Source: an uncultured Bacteroidales bacterium (GTDB taxonomy: Bacteria > Bacteroidota > Bacteroidia > Bacteroidales > FEN-979). Taken from it: a DNA stretch of 64,000 bases. The notes under the pieces are model-generated. The model worked only from the letters and a program-made list of their open reading frames with translations, ran no database searches and had not been told where the DNA came from. A program made the translations under genes and the position numbers. The stretch lies in assembly GCA_903903985.1 (NCBI GenBank), contig CAIVAT010000120.1, positions 1 through 64,000 on the forward strand, in the 5' to 3' direction. This document shows, piece by piece, positions 17,025 to 23,987 of the stretch (position 1 is the stretch's first letter; each line of letters begins with the position of its first letter).

Positions 17025-17135
17025 ATCACAAAAAAGATCGTTGACGCTGGTCTATTGTTGGAAATCGCAGTATTGGATCATCTAATCATCACAGATGAAG
17101 ATTTCTATTCATTTGCTGATGATGGAGTTCTGTAA
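17025..17135 (+). pseudogene. 3'-terminal remnant of a RadC-like gene
   Basis: Thirty-six codons plus TAA read ITKKIVDAGLLLEIAVLDH followed by LIITDEDFYSFADDGVL, closely matching the end of the RadC-like protein encoded at 13264-13905. No upstream part of radC is present: the homology begins abruptly 16 bases after the helicase stop. The remnant stops seven bases before the end of FISUMP copy 3 on the opposite strand, the same arrangement as the intact radC with FISUMP copy 2. Confidence 0.9.
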
Positions 17136-17141
17136 TTATCA

Positions 17142-18029
17142 TTAATTTTCTCTGAGGCAGCGGACAGAAACGCATCCTGTCTTGGGGTAGAGGAATACGG
17201 TGCAGTTCCCGCTATCGAAGTACAGTAGCCAACTGAGAGTGGCATTGGATTGCGAATTACTCCAGTAGTAGCCAAGTGAGCCTCGAGCGTTCAGCATGCC
17301 GTTGCTGCCCAGAAACCCAGCCTCGTGGAGTTTTAATCCAGAACTCCACGGCCCGACCCACCATGTCCAGCCTCCAGTATTATCCACATTATACCACTCA
17401 GTATAAGTCGGAATTCGCCATGGTGTACCTAATTCGATGCTGCAAGGGTCGTTGGCAGATTGCCAGTCAAGATTTTCAGAAATCGAAGATATCAATGGCG
17501 TATTCGGAGTTTGGGTTGTCCCGTCATGTTTGTAACCCTGCTTACGGTTAAACTGCCAGTACCACCCTGCAGATGGTTCGGTGGCATCATTGACAGCAGT
17601 AGCTTGGTGGTCTGCACCCAGATTGCTGGTGATCCAGCATTTTGAAGGTTCACCAGGAATTCCAGTCACCGTACCATAGGTAACAGATTTGTTTACCGGG
17701 GCTACACCACCTGAAACCACATGGTTGATACTAATATTCAAACCACATGCGAAAGGTTGTGGAGGTGTCATTGACTTCCAGCCAGTTCCATTGTAAACAT
17801 TCAATGCTTTTTCATCTGTATTGTATATAACCAGTCCTTCGGCAGGAGATGTAATCGAATTTCGCTGGGAGGTGGTCATCCTCGGAGGTAGGAATCCCTT
17901 GTTTGTAAAACTTACATCTAATCCAGCCGAAGCATCTGGTGCATTGTTGTCGGCATTGATACCCACTTGGGCAAATATTGAGCTGTTAAAGAACAGAAAC
18001 ATTGTAATTAGAGAGAATAGCTTTTTCAT
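17142..18029 (-). CDS. Secreted FISUMP/C-type-lectin-like protein (copy 3)
   Basis: A 295-residue exported protein closely related to the copy at 13931 but lacking its spacer region. Signal peptide ends at about residue 20; AQVGINADNNAPDASAGLDV and GFLPPRMTTSQRN follow. The shared domain contains CWITSNLGADHQATAVNDATE, GWYWQFNRKQGYKHDGTTQ and WRIPTYTEW. The C-terminal 50 residues (YYWSNSQ ... VRCLREN) are the most diverged from copy 2. In this stretch 13 of 22 codons between the anchors end in C, a bias expected if an AAC-rich template had been mutated at A positions. Likely surface-displayed; function unknown. Confidence 0.8.
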   Translation of the reverse strand: MKKLFSLITMFLFFNSSIFAQVGINADNNAPDASAGLDVSFTNKGFLPPRMTTSQRNSITSPAEGLVIYNTDEKALNVYNGTGWKSMTPPQPFACGLNISINHVVSGGVAPVNKSVTYGTVTGIPGEPSKCWITSNLGADHQATAVNDATEPSAGWYWQFNRKQGYKHDGTTQTPNTPLISSISENLDWQSANDPCSIELGTPWRIPTYTEWYNVDNTGGWTWWVGPWSSGLKLHEAGFLGSNGMLNARGSLGYYWSNSQSNATLSWLLYFDSGNCTVFLYPKTGCVSVRCLREN

Positions 18030-18055
18030 TTTGGTCAGTTTAATAGATCGGCTTC

Positions 18056-18064
18056 GTAAAAGTA
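18056..18064 (-). promoter_or_regulatory. -7-like box TACTTTTAC of FISUMP copy 3
   Basis: TACTTTTAC on the minus strand, 27 bases upstream of the start at 18029, identical to the box of copy 2. Confidence 0.4.
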
Positions 18065-18105
18065 ATTCTTATTGTTCTGAAAGTCAACACCCCAACCTAA
18101 TTCCC

Positions 18106-18426
18106 ATGAATTTTATTGACAATCAAATTAAAGAATCAAGTAAAATGATAACAGAAAGCGAACAAAAAGCCCTTCAACTGGCAAAGAAAGTTTTTGAGCA
18201 TTTTACCCATGATGCACTGCCAATAGCAAGAGAGATCATTGCAATGGAACTTGAAATGGGGCAAACCCCTGTAAATGAAGAATCAATCATCGGAGTAACG
18301 ATTGCTGATGTAAATGATTTTCCAGCTACGGATGTTTCAGCCATTGGTCTCGATGATCCAGCGCAGCCAGTAAAAAATCGTAACGAAGAACTGGTATATA
18401 AATCTGAAGATGATTTCCCATTTTAA
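18106..18426 (+). CDS. Small acidic protein with an SSB-like C-terminal tip
   Basis: A 106-residue protein (or 93 if the ATG at 18145 is used). The N-terminal half is helical (ALQLAKKVFEHFTHDALPIAREI), the second half is acidic and disordered-looking, and the last residues are SEDDFPF. This ending matches the acidic C-terminal peptide of single-stranded DNA-binding proteins (DDDIPF), which recruits replication and repair partners. No OB-fold is present. It lies in the helicase-integrase island and may be an element-encoded replication accessory factor; that role is inferred only from the tail and the context. Confidence 0.6.
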   Translation: MNFIDNQIKESSKMITESEQKALQLAKKVFEHFTHDALPIAREIIAMELEMGQTPVNEESIIGVTIADVNDFPATDVSAIGLDDPAQPVKNRNEELVYKSEDDFPF

Positions 18427-18446
18427 CCCTTTAAAACCCACTAAAT

Positions 18447-18524
18447 ATGGCACAAAGTATCATTAAATCAGTAACCCCGCAGATGTTCAACGGGGTCCAC
18501 CAGTCCTGTAAAACAACAGAATAA
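18447..18524 (+). pseudogene. 5' fragment of an element gene cut at about 18500
   Basis: An ATG 20 bases after the preceding stop opens a frame reading MAQSIIKSVTPQMFNGVH, which looks like an authentic gene start of the same operon. From about 18501 the bases belong to the antisense of the integrase (its CFTGL codons), so the frame ends after 25 codons. It is a truncated gene whose body was lost. Confidence 0.55.
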
Positions 18525-19284
18525 GAAGGTATCCTCGACTATTTGCAACCGTTCAATTTTTAATTCTTTTTCCATCAAGGTATTTAACTCAGTTTCATCC
18601 AGAAAATCCATATCAACATCGTCTAAATGGAATTTGATGTTAGAAAAAGGATCTGATTTCATCCACCCATTTGCAAGTGCAATTCGGATGATTTTTTTGA
18701 AATTCTTAAGGTATTTAATAGCCGTATTGTGGCAACACTTGCGAGTTGTTTTTAGGTAATACTCAAAGTCCCTTATAAACATTGGGGTTTTCTCTTGTAA
18801 ACACATAGTGTCTCTTCTGTAATTCTGTTTAATGAAGGTTTCAACGTGTTGGAAACATGTGGCATACCTTTCAATTGTTCCCGGGGCAAAATCAATGTTA
18901 ATCAACCCTTTGCATCTATCATTATTTTCACGGAAAATCTCCAAAATGGTTCTGGATTCAATTTCAATACCGAGATAGTAATTTTTCAAACTATGTGCCG
19001 AAATCTGTCTCCCCTTTTCATCTAATTCCCGTTTTTTCAATAAGAGGTTTGCCTTCACATATTCTAAAACTGAATTAATGCTCTTGGCGTTTTTTGTAGA
19101 ACCTACTGCACAGCCCCTTTCTGAATCCCATTCGGCCGGCTGGATACTCATTTGCAAACCAAATTCAGCTCTTTGTCCGTTGACCGTAATCCTGGCATAA
19201 ATTGGAACCTTGCCATCCTTTAATTCTTTTGTCCTTTTGATATAAAAAAGGACAGTGTAAGTTGCTCTTGTTATAACACGACAT
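18468..19284 (-). pseudogene. Truncated tyrosine recombinase (integrase), Bacteroidota type
   Basis: The readable part includes an Arm-type DNA-binding domain (VLFYIKRTKELKDGKVPIYA, then ARITVNGQRAEFGLQMS) and a phage-integrase SAM-like core-binding domain (GTIERYATCFQHVETFIKQN, ALANGWMKSDPFSNIKF). It breaks off after DTFLFCCFTGL, just where the catalytic domain should begin; none of the Arg/His/Tyr catalytic residues remains. At the N terminus the arm domain has no in-frame ATG; an ATG at 19284 (Met-Ser-Cys-Tyr) is one frame off, implying a one-base shift near 19268. So the gene is broken at both ends. Its start lies about 230 bases from the tRNA-Ser 3' end, a usual position for an integrative element's recombinase. 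Confidence 0.85.
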
Positions 19285-19359
19285 ATAAGTTGACAAAATT
19301 AGTTATTCAGAGCAAAAAAAAGAAATGCAAAGTATTGTATATAAATGAAATAACATACA

Positions 19360-19399
19360 ATTCGGTGGACTTGGAGTTTTATAGTTTAGTCCACCGAAT
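19360..19399. repeat. 12-bp perfect inverted repeat between integrase and tRNA-Ser
   Basis: ATTCGGTGGACT (19360-19371) and AGTCCACCGAAT (19388-19399) are exact inverted copies around a 16-base A/T-rich loop. No T-run follows on either strand. The location between the integrase remnant and the tRNA suggests a recombinase arm site, element end or operator; I cannot decide which. Confidence 0.6.
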
Positions 19400-19448
19400 A
19401 AGCCCCTGAAAGGATGCCCCAGAATGCATTATTTTGGACTTTATTAAA

Positions 19449-19488
19449 ACAAAAAACCACCGAAATGTGCTTATTTTCAGTGGTTTTC
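19449..19488 (-). terminator. Rho-independent terminator of tRNA-Ser
   Basis: Read on the minus strand, AAAACCACTGAAAAT pairs with ATTTCGGTGGTTTT around a short loop and is followed by a T-rich run. It begins 22 bases beyond the 3' end of the tRNA. Confidence 0.65.
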
Positions 19489-19510
19489 ATTTTTATGCAT
19501 TCATTTCAAG

Positions 19511-19599
19511 CGGAGAGACAGGGATTCGAACCCTGGGACCCCCTTACGAGGGTCAACGGTTTTCGAGACCGCCCCATTCGACCGCTCTGGCATCTCTCC
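19511..19599 (-). tRNA. tRNA-Ser (anticodon CGA)
   Basis: The minus strand folds into an 89-base class II tRNA: acceptor stem GGAGAGA/TCTCTCC with G discriminator, D arm GCCAGAGCGGTCGAATGGGGC, anticodon loop CTCGAAA (anticodon CGA, reading UCG), a long variable arm, and T arm GGGTTCGAATCCC. CCA is not encoded. The 3' end points toward the integrase remnant, so this gene is the likely integration site of the island. I could not find a second copy of the tRNA 3' end in the window that would mark the other junction. Confidence 0.95.
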
Positions 19600-19612
19600 G
19601 GTTTTGGGGTTG

Positions 19613-19643
19613 CAAAAATAGGAACAATTTGGTTACGGACAAA
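19613..19643 (-). promoter_or_regulatory. Consensus Bacteroidota promoter of tRNA-Ser
   Basis: On the minus strand TTTG (19643-19640) is followed by exactly 19 bases and TATTTTTG (19620-19613), a complete match to TTTG-N19-TAnnTTTG. The -7 box ends 13 bases before the mature tRNA 5' end. It supports the phylum assignment. Confidence 0.85.
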
Positions 19644-19918
19644 GAAATTAAGGTTCAATGGTTTTTCAACCGGCTCCAACCTTCCCCTTGCGTTGCCTGT
19701 AGCTTCGGGTTAGCTCGCTCAAGCCCGCTCAAGTTCATTCAGTGTTTCCCGTTCTGAATCATATTCTTCACCGGGGAAGTGCAAAGAATTATCACTCCTT
19801 TTAATTTGAGCCTTCGCGGTGAAATGCCCTGTCTGGAAAACAAGGCATAAACCCTAACATTCAAATCCATTTAACCTAACACATTTTCACCTGTTTCACT
19901 ACCCTGACAATGAGCAGC

Positions 19919-20030
19919 CAGGATGGTTGCATCCTGTTTCAAATATTTATTGAAATTTTACATATTGTATTTCAAATACTTACATGAAAATGTGAAAAAA
20001 TATTCATTTTTTTCAAAACAGGATGCAACC
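19919..20030. repeat. 15-bp inverted repeat with a nested competing hairpin around an A/T-rich core
   Basis: GGTTGCATCCTGTTT (19925-19939) and AAACAGGATGCAACC (20016-20030) are exact inverted copies 76 bases apart. The left arm also takes part in a local hairpin CAGGATG-GTTG-CATCCTG (19919-19936), so the two pairings are mutually exclusive. The core is very A/T rich with repeated TTCAAATA-like words. It lies in the 532-base spacer between tRNA-Ser and the gene at 20132, about 100 bases before that start. No gene is seen in the rest of the spacer. Confidence 0.7.
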
Positions 20031-20131
20031 CTTTGAAAACCCTCCATGTCAATATCAGAAAGAACGGTTGAATAATGTTTTAAACTTCTTTCAGCCTTGA
20101 ATCATTTTCAAATCAGTTAAAACCAGAATCC

Positions 20132-20758
20132 ATGAAAAAGTACGACAAAATGAACCTCAGCAAGGTGATTGTTGCTGAAGGGAAAAAACTGATCACCTGC
20201 CGCAACATTGCAGCAGAGACTGCCGATTATTTATACGGACTCATCAACCAATTTCCGGTGGTAAAAGGAGACATGAGACATTTCGGCCGATGCCAGCGTG
20301 TAACTATCCTGGATTATACCGGTGATGATTACACACAGGATGATGTCATCCGGCCTGAAGGTAGTCCTGACCTTCCTGCCGGGCAATTGATGCCACATTT
20401 TTATATCGACCTCAAACATGCTCCCTTGATCAAATCGGTCGACCTGTCACGTTTCGACCGCAAACCAGGATGCACCATCACCATCGTGCCGAAAGGATCT
20501 GTCAGGTTCATCAATGTGACTGTAAAGGTGTGCGACCTGTTCAACCGTGAACTGGTGTTCGACCATGCTTGGGATGTTTTTGATGACCAGGAATGGATTT
20601 TCAGCTACTTCCCGAAACACAAATTCAACCCCGATCCGGGTAACCTGCAGATCACCATCTGTGCAAGTGAAAAACCCAGGGAAAGGAAGGAAGCACTGGT
20701 CGATGTGTATGAACTGCCTGAGGAGAAGATGAGGGAGAGGGCGGTGTGTCTTAACTGA
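20132..20758 (+). CDS. Unassigned 208-residue protein
   Basis: No signal peptide or membrane segment. The N terminus (KVIVAEGKKLITCRNIAAET) is helical, the middle strand-rich (HFYIDLKHAPLIKSVDLSRF, CTITIVPKGSVRFINVTVKVC) and reads like one or two beta-sandwich domains. Highly charged C terminus (KPRERKEALVDVYELPEEKMRE). I do not recognise the family. It is followed 89 bases later by another gene of similar character ending in a terminator, and preceded by an unusual inverted repeat. The two probably form one transcription unit. Confidence 0.6.
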   Translation: MKKYDKMNLSKVIVAEGKKLITCRNIAAETADYLYGLINQFPVVKGDMRHFGRCQRVTILDYTGDDYTQDDVIRPEGSPDLPAGQLMPHFYIDLKHAPLIKSVDLSRFDRKPGCTITIVPKGSVRFINVTVKVCDLFNRELVFDHAWDVFDDQEWIFSYFPKHKFNPDPGNLQITICASEKPRERKEALVDVYELPEEKMRERAVCLN

Positions 20759-20847
20759 TGTGACATGTGACGCATGACACGTTAGGTTTTTCCGGCTTTT
20801 CGCGAAAGCGCTATTCAATAATTATTAACCCTTTAAAAACAATTATT

Positions 20848-21408
20848 ATGACAACAGTTAAGGAAAACTTCATGACAACAGGTTTGTCAGGAATGTACGA
20901 TGACAAGGTCGTTTTCCGTCAGTGGAAAGGCCGTACCGTTTTTGCTAAACCGCCGCGCAGGCAGGAGACTCCGACGCAGAACCAGCTGACCCGCAAAGCG
21001 TTGTTTCTCGATGCGGTGGATTACGCAATGGTGGCGCTTGCTGACCCGGAACTGAAAGAGACCTACCGGAAGATGGCGCCGCTTGGCTTAACGGCATACA
21101 ACATGGCCATTGCCGATTTCCTGGTTGCGCCGAAGGTGATCAGGATTGACACCGGCGGGTATTCCGGTGAACGCGGCAGCGTGATCACCGTGGTGGCCGA
21201 AGACAACTGCAGGGTGAAATCGGTAACGGTGGTCATCGCCGGCGCCGATGGCACCCTCGTGGAAGAGGGCGCTGCGGTGCAGATCGCCCAGGGCCGCGTG
21301 TGGTTTTATACCGCCACTACTGCGAACCCGGTCACTGCAGGTGCCGTGATCACTGCAACGGCAACCGATGTACCGGGACATCATGGAACCGGTTCGGTGA
21401 CAATGTAG
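20848..21408 (+). CDS. Unassigned 186-residue protein, possibly DUF6266-like
   Basis: The N terminus TGLSGMYDDKVVFRQWKGRTVFAK resembles the opening of DUF6266-type proteins (GLSG...G..V...WKG), followed by a helical region (RKALFLDAVDYAMVALADPE, TYRKMAPLGLTAYNMAIADF) and a C-terminal Ig-like beta-sandwich (VITVVAEDNCRVKSVTVVI, AVITATATDVPGHHGTG). No signal peptide. ATG at 20848 is used since the upstream in-frame codons are not protein-like. The family resemblance is from memory and tentative; function unknown. A strong terminator follows after 13 bases. Confidence 0.6.
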   Translation: MTTVKENFMTTGLSGMYDDKVVFRQWKGRTVFAKPPRRQETPTQNQLTRKALFLDAVDYAMVALADPELKETYRKMAPLGLTAYNMAIADFLVAPKVIRIDTGGYSGERGSVITVVAEDNCRVKSVTVVIAGADGTLVEEGAAVQIAQGRVWFYTATTANPVTAGAVITATATDVPGHHGTGSVTM

Positions 21409-21421
21409 CCGTAACTGGAGC

Positions 21422-21449
21422 AAGAGCCGGGAGCGATCCCGGTTCTTTT
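21422..21449 (+). terminator. Rho-independent terminator
   Basis: AAGAGCCGGGA and TCCCGGTTCTT pair (one G-T pair) around a GCGA tetraloop and run into TTTT. It ends the two-gene unit 20132-21408. Confidence 0.85.
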
Positions 21450-21460
21450 CCTGGTTACCA

Positions 21461-21548
21461 GGGTAACAGGGTGACAGGGTGACAGGGTGACAGGGTGACA
21501 GGGTGACAGGGTAACAGGGTAACAGCGTGACAGGGTAACAGGGTGACA
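21461..21548. repeat. Tandem array of 8-base GGGTRACA units (array B)
   Basis: Eleven consecutive units of GGGTAACA or GGGTGACA with one mismatch (GCGTGACA). This is the reverse-complement orientation of array A. It lies in the 251-base space between the terminator at 21449 and the convergent permease gene. Confidence 0.95.
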
Positions 21549-21659
21549 GATTCACCAAGAAAGAGTTGCAGAGTTGCAAAGGTGTTTGTCAATTAATCCC
21601 TTCATCATATAATATCATTAACATCATTACGAATAATAAATATCCAATCGTTTCATCGG

Positions 21660-23009
21660 TTAACTGTTTTTTATTGGGTGTTTATTGTTATTTCCATTGC
21701 CGATATTGAAAAGTTGATTCAACAGGATTGCCAGTACCGTTGACAAAGTAAGTGATGAGGCAAAAACCGGGCTCAGCCAGGATGGAAGATGGGAATAAAG
21801 GTCGGGAAGAATGATCACACTTAATCCGAAAATAAAGGCTAATCCGATCACAAAGGTCTTTCGGGTGTCCATTTTAGTGCTCAGGAGTATCTGAATGCCT
21901 GAAATGACCATGAAACATGACACAAATATCACAATAGCGCCCATGATTGACGTGGGCATGATTGAGAATATTGCCGTGAGTTTTGGTATGAATGCAAATC
22001 CCACAAAGATAAATCCGGCATAATAACCTATACTGCGACTGGTAGCAGATGTGGCTGCTGACAGTCCTACATTGCTTGCAGAAGTGTCGGTAGCCACACC
22101 CCCTAAAATACCTGCTATTGTAACACTCAAACCATCCGCAAATAATCCTTTCCCAATATTTTTCATATCAGGGCTGCTCCATTTTTCATCATTGATCTTT
22201 TGACAGGTAATCAGGTTGCCGATTGATTTGAGACTCGAGCACAGTGAAACGATAAAAAACGGGATCACTAATCCCCAATCAAATTTATAGTTCATGAATT
22301 TAACTCCTTTGCCAGGAAGGGAGAACCACGGAGCATTCTGAAATGCAGCATAATCATCGTGTGAAATAACACCCGTGGCCATAGACATCGCGTATCCGAT
22401 TCCCAGTCCTATCAATACACAGTAAAGTTTCAATTTCCCTTTACCCCAGATATTAAAACCAATCATTGATAAGAGGGTAACAACTGCTATGGATAACTCT
22501 TTCATGTTAATCGCGTCTCCAGCATAACTAATACCAACGAACTTTGATGCACCAAGAGGGACCAGGGCCACAGCAATCATGAGGACAACAAGACCGGTGA
22601 TTTCAGTAGGGAAAAAAGATCTGAGCTTATATACAACTCTGGAAAAAAGAACTTCAAAAACACCGGTTACGATGGTCATACCGTGCATTAACGGGAGTCC
22701 TCCCAGCCAGGCAGCCTGTATAGAGACAGACAAATAAGATGGCCCAACAAGGTGTGGACAAAGATAACCTGATCCAATCGGGCCTTTATTCATAGATTGC
22801 AAAATGGTGCCTAAGCCTGATGCTATCATGGAAAAGCCGACCAAAGATTGGACGACATCAAAGCCTCCTCCTATTTCATGGGCAATAAGCACAGGTATAA
22901 ACAAGCAACTGGACATTGTGAAGACATGCTGTAAACCAAGAATAAATGAAGTTGTCAATGGAGGCTTATCATCAACTCCGTATATCAAATTTAAGGGTTT
23001 TGCAGCCAT
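21660..23009 (-). CDS. NCS2 family nucleobase (xanthine/uracil) permease
   Basis: A 449-residue inner-membrane protein with about 12-14 hydrophobic segments. Family marks are GLQHVFTMSS near residue 25, the substrate-site region GPSYLSVSIQAAWLGG near 90, and the signature GGVATDTSASNVGLSAATS followed by ATSRSIGYYAG near residues 290-320. It should take up a purine or pyrimidine base with protons or sodium. Start at the ATG 23009; the frame extends two codons further to a TTG. It is the last gene of a minus-strand run whose upstream members are secreted phosphodiesterase/phosphatase-like proteins, which fits salvage of bases released outside the cell. The exact base cannot be read from the sequence. 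Confidence 0.88.
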   Translation of the reverse strand: MAAKPLNLIYGVDDKPPLTTSFILGLQHVFTMSSCLFIPVLIAHEIGGGFDVVQSLVGFSMIASGLGTILQSMNKGPIGSGYLCPHLVGPSYLSVSIQAAWLGGLPLMHGMTIVTGVFEVLFSRVVYKLRSFFPTEITGLVVLMIAVALVPLGASKFVGISYAGDAINMKELSIAVVTLLSMIGFNIWGKGKLKLYCVLIGLGIGYAMSMATGVISHDDYAAFQNAPWFSLPGKGVKFMNYKFDWGLVIPFFIVSLCSSLKSIGNLITCQKINDEKWSSPDMKNIGKGLFADGLSVTIAGILGGVATDTSASNVGLSAATSATSRSIGYYAGFIFVGFAFIPKLTAIFSIMPTSIMGAIVIFVSCFMVISGIQILLSTKMDTRKTFVIGLAFIFGLSVIILPDLYSHLPSWLSPVFASSLTLSTVLAILLNQLFNIGNGNNNKHPIKNS

Positions 23010-23018
23010 ACTCAATTA

Positions 23019-23951
23019 TTAAAACTTTTTCCATATGGGTTCCATCAGATACAAACTTGAACCTACAATTACGGTATCTGTTCCTGATAAAACCTTCCTG
23101 GCATAAATTATCTTTTTCATTGGATTCGCCTGTCCGGGTGCAGGCCACATATATGGAATATACACTACATCTTTTTTCTTCAGCCTTTCAAGCATTTCCC
23201 TGATGATCAGATGACCAGAATAATCCTTAAAACCAAGAACATTCCTGTTAATATTGGTCGGGAAAGAAGGATCTACGAGCAGTTGACCACCGGGGGTTAT
23301 TACGAAAATATAAGTATCATTAAAACAAAACAGGCTTGCTTTATCCAATAAATGAACATACGCTTCTTTCCCCAAACTTTGGATAAGCTTTGTGGCAGAA
23401 TCAACAACGTCTGTCACAAATTGGATCTCTGTGCGGATATTATAGGTGCCGCTGCCAATAGCATACGTTTTACCATCAGGACCTTTGACACCCATGATGT
23501 AAGCATTTTTCCAGGACGGGAAGATCTCCCCCGGTTCTGCCCAGAGGTAATGAATCCAACCATAGGGTTTTTTTGAGTTGGCCGCGATGTTATGAATAAA
23601 TTGTCCGATCGGTTTACCATTTATATCCATAAGTCCCCACAGGTTTTTTCCTATAAGCTCCTTTAAAACAGGATGAAAAATACAATCTCCGGAAAGGTTA
23701 TAAATGAAAATGTATTTTGTGCCGGAAAACCATTTGCTCTCTTTTTTTCCGAATTCAATAAATGCAGCCTTCCCTTTTTCCGAAAAAATCTCTGCAGCTT
23801 CATTTACAAAACCAACCAGGTCACGGGTCTCTTTAAACTGATAGTGGTTAAGATCGGGTTGTGGCCTGGGGGAAGGACCACAGGAGCATAATATGAATGC
23901 GATGAAATAACAGGATCTTTGTATTCTCCCGAGAAATGCATCTCCCCTCAT
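23019..23951 (-). CDS. Lipoprotein with two Cache-like sensory domains
   Basis: A 310-residue protein with a lipoprotein-type N terminus (FILCSCGPS). Two similar halves follow, about residues 40-165 and 170-305, each with the single-Cache pattern: a helix (LVGFVNEAAEIFSEKGKAAF / VVDSATKLIQSLGKEAYVHL), a strand pair (YIFIYNLSGDCIFHP / YIFVITPGGQLLVDP), then GKNLWGLMDINGKPI / NVLGFKDYSGHLI, a W/Y-rich turn with PxP, and a final VKGPDGKTYAIGSG / ARKVLSGTDTVIVGS. Cache domains bind small ligands, yet no transmembrane signalling domain is present. It lies nine bases before the permease gene, so it may be a ligand-binding partner of that transport system. Co-transcription is seen; the partnership is inferred. 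Confidence 0.78.
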   Translation of the reverse strand: MRGDAFLGRIQRSCYFIAFILCSCGPSPRPQPDLNHYQFKETRDLVGFVNEAAEIFSEKGKAAFIEFGKKESKWFSGTKYIFIYNLSGDCIFHPVLKELIGKNLWGLMDINGKPIGQFIHNIAANSKKPYGWIHYLWAEPGEIFPSWKNAYIMGVKGPDGKTYAIGSGTYNIRTEIQFVTDVVDSATKLIQSLGKEAYVHLLDKASLFCFNDTYIFVITPGGQLLVDPSFPTNINRNVLGFKDYSGHLIIREMLERLKKKDVVYIPYMWPAPGQANPMKKIIYARKVLSGTDTVIVGSSLYLMEPIWKKF

Positions 23952-23987
23952 AACATACCTTTTATTAGTGTTTGGTTCATCTCCATG

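Noticed and set aside
19360-19399. Rho-independent terminator at the 12-bp inverted repeat
   Set aside because: No T-run follows on either strand, and a better terminator for tRNA-Ser lies at 19449-19488.
11690-19600. A complete diversity-generating retroelement in the island
   Set aside because: No reverse transcriptase, accessory avd-type gene or A-rich template repeat was found on either strand; only the putative target genes are present.
11000-19600. Second copy of the tRNA-Ser 3' end as an att site
   Set aside because: No repeat of the T-arm/acceptor sequence was found by eye to the left of the tRNA within the window.
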